Shown in pieces: positions 63,911-64,000 of a stretch of DNA of 64,000 nucleotides (position 1 is the first letter of the stretch; each line of letters begins with the position of its first letter). Under the pieces are notes generated by a model. The model searched no databases and was not told the origin of the DNA. It worked only from the letters and a program-made list of their open reading frames with translations. The stretch spans positions 1-64,000 of the forward strand of contig JAAFGX010000012.1 of NCBI GenBank assembly GCA_010365115.1. The letters are read 5' to 3'. A program made the position numbers and the translations under genes. This DNA comes from Paludibacter sp. (GTDB lineage: Bacteria; Bacteroidota; Bacteroidia; Bacteroidales; Paludibacteraceae).

Positions 63911-63941
63911 CAAAAGTACTGCTTTTTCGGGAATTTGCAAA
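63911..63941 (-). promoter_or_regulatory. Promoter of ffs-tRNA-Thr
   Basis: On the minus strand TTTG (63938-63941), exactly 19 nt, and TACTTTTG (63911-63918) give the full Bacteroidota consensus. The RNA would start about 6 nt later at the CCGGG of ffs. Confidence 0.8.
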
Positions 63942-64000
63942 CGAAAGTGTATATATTTTTTTTACAAAAAGGGTAGTCCATTCATTTTCAGAAATGTATT

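Overview
The window looks like the chromosome of a low-GC member of Bacteroidota, most likely order Bacteroidales. The evidence is internal: a type IX secretion type B C-terminal domain, a DUF3276 PUR-like protein, DUF4293, a long SecA and a long Rho, and promoters of the TTTG-N19-TAnnTTTG type used by the phylum's primary sigma factor. There is no phage, plasmid, insertion sequence or CRISPR array. It is mostly housekeeping genes in short operons, separated by AT-rich gaps that hold repeats, hairpins and several decayed genes.

Region by region. 1-1480: a 9-bp tandem repeat array, then kduI behind two promoter-plus-palindrome units. 1483-6072: an outer-membrane barrel, a three-LysM periplasmic-binding-like protein, a T9SS cargo protein and a flavin-binding split-barrel protein. 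6094-11188: ubiE/menG, lgt, secA. 11491-14931: ppc and a beta-carbonic anhydrase. 14998-18843: fabG, rho with a structured leader, a dead c-type cytochrome and a lipoprotein split at a 9-A tract. 19029-25347: mntH, a CDF-like protein, Maf, a UbiA-family prenyltransferase, DUF2520, a nitroreductase and a DUF3298 lipoprotein. 25448-26759: the wreck of a heavy-metal RND efflux operon followed by an intact Cys-rich secreted protein. 26863-31800: a YihY/BrkB protein, RNase P RNA, a type II NADH dehydrogenase and trpB2 with a Trp leader. 31921-38637: yicC-gmk-nadD, an MBL hydrolase, rsmG, fabD, aspS. 38739-45435: a PhnA remnant, a metallophosphoesterase, folC, a nitroreductase, tilS, a YdeI-like protein and a flavin reductase. 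45473-51602: a dead GIY-YIG gene, tRNA-Pro, hemW, PBP1a and a TPR protein. 51725-54738: oxyR, a TraB/GumN protein and MsrBA. 54860-61673: DUF4293, a UDP-GlcNAc3NAcA-type sugar trio directly behind nusB-yajC-ybbR, then a phosphoribosyltransferase and an ECF S-component. 62185-63907: DUF3276, threonine aldolase, tRNA-Thr and SRP RNA.

The best hunt result is on the minus strand ahead of trpB2 (31534-31695). A promoter is followed by a 16-residue leader ORF with two Trp codons (MNCIHSIFLWCWHSNH), a small hairpin over its stop codon, an alternative pairing segment, and an 11-bp terminator hairpin with a U-rich tail. Together these have the layout of a ribosome-mediated tryptophan attenuator. The next most interesting are the paired UxuR/ExuR-like palindromes before kduI, the homopolymer-split lipoprotein, and the metal-efflux remnant in which CzcA N-terminal and CzcB C-terminal coding ends have been joined by deletion.
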